In this document: piece after piece, positions 61,201-64,000 of the stretch
How positions within the stretch are numbered: position 1 is the stretch's first letter
Layout of the letters: each line of letters opens with the position of its first letter
Source: Myxococcales bacterium
Lineage (GTDB): Bacteria; Myxococcota_A; Polyangia; Haliangiales; Haliangiaceae
DNA length: 64,000 bases
Direction: 5' to 3'
Assembly (NCBI GenBank): GCA_028287135.1
Contig: JAQBQE010000031.1
Location: 80,584-144,583, forward strand
Made by a program: the position numbers and the translations under genes
Notes under the pieces: generated by a model
Databases searched by the model: none
Told to the model about the DNA's origin: nothing
The model's input: the letters and a program-made list of their open reading frames with translations, nothing else

Positions 61201-61667
61201 AGAAGAGCCTCAAGCGGTTCAACGAGTGGGTCACCGCGAAGAAAACGGGTCGCGAGAAGGTCACCGCGAAGTACATGGGCGTCCTCGCGGTCAAGGACAA
61301 CGCGAACTCGATCACCGCGACGGCGCGTATCGGTCAGATCGCGCAGAACTTCTCCGATGCACTGTTCACGGCCGAGATTCCGAAGGACGTGCGCACCGGC
61401 GAGTTCGCCGACGAGAAGGTCGAGGCCTACTGCGACAAGCTGACCGAGGTGGCCGAGCCGCTCGAGGCGGACTCGCTGACCGCGTTCGGCATCTGCCTCT
61501 CCAAGTCGACCGAGCTGGGCTGGTTCAGCGAGTGGTCGAAGATGTGCGAGCGCGAGCTCGGACAGATCAAGCCGGAAGACTACCCGTCCGCCTCGGAGCT
61601 CCGCGCTGATCCGACGCTCGTCGCGCCGGTCATTGCGGTCGAGCCCCCCGTCGCGAAGTTGGACTGA
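58212..61667 (+). CDS. Large secreted TPR protein (Glt/Nfs-like cluster, second gene)
   Basis: 1151 residues from ATG 58212; AAGGGA precedes it at seven bases, and longer frames upstream are discarded. The signal peptide ends in SVALAQ (about 24). The mature protein is a long Lys-rich array of tetratricopeptide and related helices (YFRLGELYAKQQRYW, AHLAFADYYFEAGQLDDAESRY, YNSGVCYEEGRSIGAAITAFNL). Size, TPR content and position recall AgmU/GltD of M. xanthus. It likely forms a periplasmic scaffold. The next gene starts eight bases after its stop. Confidence 0.87.
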   Translation: MNRMKLATLGVLLVSTVSSVALAQKAKYTRTQDVKIDVKLSDRVKPITPKAEDKKDVQPSLSADDILSIEGLVGNIRGEQEQILAQIIANTPDSDVEEKSDAYFRLGELYAKQQRYWRLKAVELTIRADTAKPADKAKFQKESVAGANKAKDYLLKAVKTYKGLTDNEAFRNYPKMDMALFYYGYTLQGGKYLKEARAVYDKLLKNYPNSKYVPEAHLAFADYYFEAGQLDDAESRYKMVLKFPKSSAYWYAMYKMGWIHLNKARFQDALETFFQVAQATKNDKKQEILNRAAKKDFVRAYSEIGKADKAYPAFQRVDNKYAFQMLEILADLYLGQGKSDKAIFVFQELMKTQPQNKNVCLWQYNIAHAMLSMAGAANGDKVKEIENLVRLWGALKGKKLLPASEAQECHDNAAAMSGELARAYHSESAKTKNPETLAYAEKLYKVYLDVFTDAEDYSQTQYFYAELVWSRAENEKNARLQTELWENAAMAFTDVVKAGKLDAKMTKEAAYAAVLGWKNALNVDPRVKGQADKVDDPGKDYDKTPEPKTIPPREEKMLAAFDIYINYIKDPKDDELVGMKFLKANIYRRYNQFDKAIPLFMDIIDKHREHETAEYSANLLLDTYNRTQKYDEMLALAEKLGKDPKFLDGKDDLKETLATIKAQSMRKKAESLEKQAKEGKDFAKYIQCGDAYLDIYNANPEGKQNDEVLYNSGVCYEEGRSIGAAITAFNLLQKYYGQSKLTAKALARIGKAYGDIAFYDRASEKLEEYAKKYAGEKDAYDAMSDAVFYRKGIGDDAKAIENTKYFIKTFGAKKPQEAANAAFSLTSVYEKQGDGDVVIKYLRDYIRTYGAKGGDDRLVIAHAKIGQILWQQSCPVKQVDGSCVKIVRERAINMKKKKGRKSGNDQPTQCGPDSKIKLTVVKRDERKMKEALQAFGAAAKAFEKSGGKTGGDEGGARYYYGMAKVADADKDFEAYLALSFPANLNFDPDPKKKAITEKSLKRFNEWVTAKKTGREKVTAKYMGVLAVKDNANSITATARIGQIAQNFSDALFTAEIPKDVRTGEFADEKVEAYCDKLTEVAEPLEADSLTAFGICLSKSTELGWFSEWSKMCERELGQIKPEDYPSASELRADPTLVAPVIAVEPPVAKLD

Positions 61668-61675
61668 AAGGGATC

Positions 61676-63058
61676 ATGACCATGCGTACAACCAAGCTGA
61701 TTTCCAGCGCGGCCTTCGCTGCGCTCCTCGTTGCGTGCGGTGGCGGTTCCAAGGGCTCGGGCCTCGCGAAGGGTGGCGGCGTGCCACCCCCGCCGGCCGT
61801 GATCGGCGATGGCAATGCCAAGCCGGGCCAGCCCGTGGAGAAGCGCGAGCTGTCCAAGGACGCTCGCAAGGACTACGAGTCCGCCGTCGCGTTCTTCCAG
61901 CAGAACGACAAGGGCTCGTGGAACGAGTCGGCGTGCCGTGGCGCGGCCGATCGGTTCCAGGCCGTCGCGCGCGAGCACTCGGACCTCGTCGAGGCCCAGT
62001 TCATGGCGGGCCTCTCGTTCCATCGCTGCAACCTGCTGAAGGACGCCGAGACGGCGTACCAGGCGGCGTCGCGGATGAAGGGCGACCCGGCGAAGATCGC
62101 GATGTCGCTGTCGAACCTCGGCGAGCTCTACTACCGCGCAGGCAAGCTCGACGGTGCCAAGCAGTACTGGGAGAGCGCGGTCAAGGCGAACGGAAAGCTG
62201 ATCGCCGCCCGCATCAACCTCGCGACGCTCGAGCTCGAGCAGATGCGCAAGATCGGCGACAAGGACTCGAAGTGGAAGGCGCTCGAAGAAGACGCGCGCT
62301 TCAACCTGTCGAACGTCCTCGGCGTCGACTCCGATAGCTACCAGGCCTACACGGTGTACGGCCTGATCTACATGGAGGGCTACCAGCGCAACCGCAACCG
62401 GCTCGACCTCGCCAAGCTGCTGCTCGAGGAGGGCAAGAAGCGGAACGAGAAGTACGCGCCGCTCCAGAACGCGTTCGGTCTGCTCAACATGCGGAAGAAC
62501 GCGCTCTCGCTCGCGCTCCAGAACTTCCAGGCGGCGGTCGAGCTCGACCCCAAGTTCGCCGAGGCGCGGATGAACGTCGGTCTCACGACCCTCGGCTTCC
62601 GCAACTACGAGGTCGCCAAGGAGCAGTTCTCCAAGGTGATCGAGCTGCAGCCCAAGAACTACGACGCGCACATCGGTCTGGGCGCGGCGCTCCGCGGGCT
62701 CAAGGATCTCGATGGCGCCGAGGCCAACTACAAGAAGGCCAAGGACATCGATCCCAAGCGCGGCGAGGCCTATTACAACCTCGCGGTCCTCTACAAGGAC
62801 TTCCGCGCGAGCAAGCAGGACGACCTCAAGGCGTCGCTCGGCACCTACAACACGGCCAAGGACTTCTTCCGCCAGTTCCTCGACAAGCAGGCGGACGAGA
62901 CCGACAAGGCCGAGGCGAAGGAGCAGATCACGCTGATCGACAAGACGACCACGCAGATCCAGAGCTTCATCAAGGCCCAGGCGAACATGCCGCCGCCGCC
63001 GCCGACCCCGGCGCCGGCCCCGGCTGCCGCTCCCGCTCCTGCGGCGCCCAAGAAGTAA
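61676..63058 (+). CDS. TPR lipoprotein (Glt/Nfs-like cluster, third gene)
   Basis: 460 residues. Shine-Dalgarno AAAGGG lies just before the ATG. Lipobox LLVAC gives lipidated Cys21 (followed by GGGSKGSG), so the protein is membrane-attached. A Pro-rich linker and at least six TPRs follow (AQFMAGLSFHRCNLLKDAETAY, AIALSNLGELYYRAGKLDGAKQ-like, LQNFQAAVELDPKFAEARMNVGL). The C-terminus is Pro/Ala-rich and may cross the wall. Its position between two periplasmic TPR proteins and the FHA protein suggests one complex. Confidence 0.87.
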   Translation: MTMRTTKLISSAAFAALLVACGGGSKGSGLAKGGGVPPPPAVIGDGNAKPGQPVEKRELSKDARKDYESAVAFFQQNDKGSWNESACRGAADRFQAVAREHSDLVEAQFMAGLSFHRCNLLKDAETAYQAASRMKGDPAKIAMSLSNLGELYYRAGKLDGAKQYWESAVKANGKLIAARINLATLELEQMRKIGDKDSKWKALEEDARFNLSNVLGVDSDSYQAYTVYGLIYMEGYQRNRNRLDLAKLLLEEGKKRNEKYAPLQNAFGLLNMRKNALSLALQNFQAAVELDPKFAEARMNVGLTTLGFRNYEVAKEQFSKVIELQPKNYDAHIGLGAALRGLKDLDGAEANYKKAKDIDPKRGEAYYNLAVLYKDFRASKQDDLKASLGTYNTAKDFFRQFLDKQADETDKAEAKEQITLIDKTTTQIQSFIKAQANMPPPPPTPAPAPAAAPAPAAPKK

Positions 63059-63072
63059 CTAGCTGAAACTAC

Positions 63073-63100
63073 TCGGGCCAGGGGCGGCAACCTGGCCCGG
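63073..63100 (+). terminator. Hairpin after the TPR lipoprotein
   Basis: Stem TCGGGCCAGG (63073-63082) with CCTGGCCCGG (63091-63100), eight-base loop; the downstream stretch ATCTTGTGT is only weakly T-rich. A terminator or attenuator within the cluster. Confidence 0.5.
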
Positions 63101-63225
63101 GATCTTGTGTCTGGTCATCACGGAACTTTTTGGAAAGAATCTCGGAACCGGAATCCAGCCTCGTTGTCTGTAGCTCCGTGGTCACGGATCTCAGCAGCAA
63201 GGCGCACCTGAAAGGGTCGACTCGT

Positions 63226-63474
63226 ATGCGGAAGATTTTTGGCTCACTCGCGCTCGTCCTCATCCTCTCGGCCACCGCGTTCGCCCAGAAGAAGGGCGGG
63301 GGCGATGCCGGCAAGGTGAAGGTCTACGACTTCTCGGGCGACACGATCGAGGGTGACCTCGTCAAGCCCGAGGGTACCGACCTCAACGCGCGCGACTTCG
63401 CGAAGCACTCGTCTCTGATCCGCATCCGCAAAGACTTCATCCCCGAGATCATCAAGTCGGCTGAGGATTTGTAG
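63226..63474 (+). CDS. Small secreted protein of the TPR/FHA cluster
   Basis: 82 residues from ATG 63226, with AAAGGG ten bases upstream. Signal peptide to about 21 (SATAFAQ), then a short Gly/Asp-rich stretch and VKVYDFSGDTIEGDLVKPEGTDL, which reads as a small beta domain; the end is helical (IRKDFIPEIIKSAEDL). The pattern VYDFSGDTIEGDL recurs in Myxococcota envelope clusters near TPR and FHA genes, from memory. Function unknown; it may bind the TPR proteins. Confidence 0.75.
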   Translation: MRKIFGSLALVLILSATAFAQKKGGGDAGKVKVYDFSGDTIEGDLVKPEGTDLNARDFAKHSSLIRIRKDFIPEIIKSAEDL

Positions 63475-63481
63475 TCATTGG

Positions 63482-63507
63482 GCGCGCCATCTCGGCGCGC
63501 TTGTTTG
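63482..63507 (+). terminator. Short terminator-like hairpin before the FHA gene
   Basis: Perfect seven-pair GCGCGCC/GGCGCGC stem with an ATCTC loop (63482-63500) followed by TTGTTTG. It lies between the small secreted gene and the FHA gene and could lower expression of the latter. Confidence 0.5.
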
Positions 63508-63553
63508 ACTATCCCGGCCATCGTACGAAGCTCCTCAAACGGAGAAGTGATTC

Positions 63554-64000
63554 ATGGCCGGCGCAAAAGTACCCCTCACGTTCCGCATCTTCAAAGGCGA
63601 CACGCTTCTCCGCGAGGAGCGGCTGAGCCTGAGCGTGATCAAGCTCGGCAAGGTCCCGTCGGCGCACCTCAAGCTCGACGACGAGACGGTCAGCCGGATG
63701 CACGCGATCATCGAGGTCAACGGACCCGGTGACGTCAGCATCATCGACCTCGGCTCGACGAAGGGCACCTTCGTCAACGGCCAGAAGGTCAACAAGGCCA
63801 AGCTGCAGTCCGGCGACACGATCGTGGTCGGCGAGACGCGGATCGAGCTCGCGATTGGCGCGGGCGAAGAAGAGGACGTCGCCACCTCGGTGGGGATGTC
63901 CGCTGCGCCGCCCGCCGCCGAGGTGATGTCGTCCGCGCCGCGTCCGCCGGTCGGCGCGCCGCCGCCGGCTCCGCGCGCTCCGGCGCCGCCGGCTCCGGCC
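63554..64000 (+). CDS. FHA-domain protein with Pro/Ala-rich linker (3' end beyond window)
   Basis: 149 codons from ATG 63554 are present before the right edge. The FHA domain (about 8-105) has the phosphothreonine-binding pattern: LGKVPSAHLKLDDETVSRMHAIIEV and IIDLGSTKGTFVNGQKV with the conserved Ser-Arg-x-His and Asn. A Pro/Ala/Ser-rich low-complexity linker follows and runs off the window, consistent with a membrane-spanning TonB-like protein such as M. xanthus GltG/PglI. It could read Thr phosphorylation by kinases such as the two in this window. Last gene seen in the Glt/Nfs-like cluster. Confidence 0.85.
   Translation, partial: MAGAKVPLTFRIFKGDTLLREERLSLSVIKLGKVPSAHLKLDDETVSRMHAIIEVNGPGDVSIIDLGSTKGTFVNGQKVNKAKLQSGDTIVVGETRIELAIGAGEEEDVATSVGMSAAPPAAEVMSSAPRPPVGAPPPAPRAPAPPAPA

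Overview
The window is 64 kb of very GC-rich, densely packed bacterial DNA. Several features point to a member of the Myxococcota (formerly Deltaproteobacteria): two membrane-anchored Ser/Thr kinases (one with the HRDVSPHN catalytic loop), PEGA-domain proteins, many Ala/Pro-rich lipoproteins, tandem OmpA proteins with thrombospondin-type-3 repeats, a TrmD fused to a second SPOUT methyltransferase, F0 ATP synthase genes separated from F1, and a TPR/FHA cluster that resembles the Glt/Nfs envelope machinery. The phylum is an inference from gene content. No rRNA, tRNA, CRISPR array, prophage or intact transposase gene was seen.

Layout. 1-4.1 kb: a Pro/Gln/His-rich single-span membrane protein running off the left edge, then a coupled surface-polysaccharide trio (processive GT2 synthase, WbqC-like protein, PIG-L deacetylase). 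4.3-7.7 kb: Ala/Pro-repeat lipoprotein, glmS, moaC, SYLF lipoprotein. 7.7-9.3 kb (minus): cyclic-nucleotide-binding protein, envelope protein, GNAT acetyltransferase. 9.3-11.4 kb (minus): F0 genes with a strong terminator. 11.4-15.4 kb (minus): hemL and gyrA. 15.7-18.8 kb (minus): two tandem OmpA/TSP3 paralogues. 18.9-26.7 kb: DUF255 thioredoxin-fold protein, small membrane protein, TPR kinase, alpha/beta hydrolase, hflX. 26.7-35.8 kb (minus): PEGA proteins, lipoproteins, a second kinase, a NUDIX hydrolase and an HD-GYP response regulator, an envelope and signalling block.

35.9-43.8 kb (plus): a tightly overlapping run with coaX, a helical-repeat protein, a membrane-thioredoxin fusion, a small zinc-finger protein, a membrane-anchored FAM20-like kinase, a zinc-ribbon/HEAT protein, a broken MFS transporter, rimO and a small unknown. 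43.8-51.9 kb (minus): a multihaem cytochrome/UshA-like lipoprotein, an RlpA-like lipoprotein, two ABC ATPase-permease pairs and an orphan adenine methyltransferase. 51.9-55.6 kb (plus): a classical rpsP-khpA-rimM-trmD-rplS translation operon, then yraN. 56.4-64 kb (plus): three large TPR envelope proteins, a small secreted protein and an FHA protein running off the right edge.

The most interesting items are the FAM20-like extracytoplasmic kinase and its neighbourhood, two families of palindromic intergenic elements (28.2-28.45 kb and 44.28-44.33 kb), facing arrays of GTAGGC hexamers between two ABC genes, the TrmD fusion, the UshA-like/cytochrome fusion, a subunit c carrying the Gln/Glu/Ser set of Na+-binding ATPases, and the Glt/Nfs-like cluster. 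Start sites are chosen from protein homology, signal peptides and Shine-Dalgarno spacing, and several are shorter than the longest open frame.
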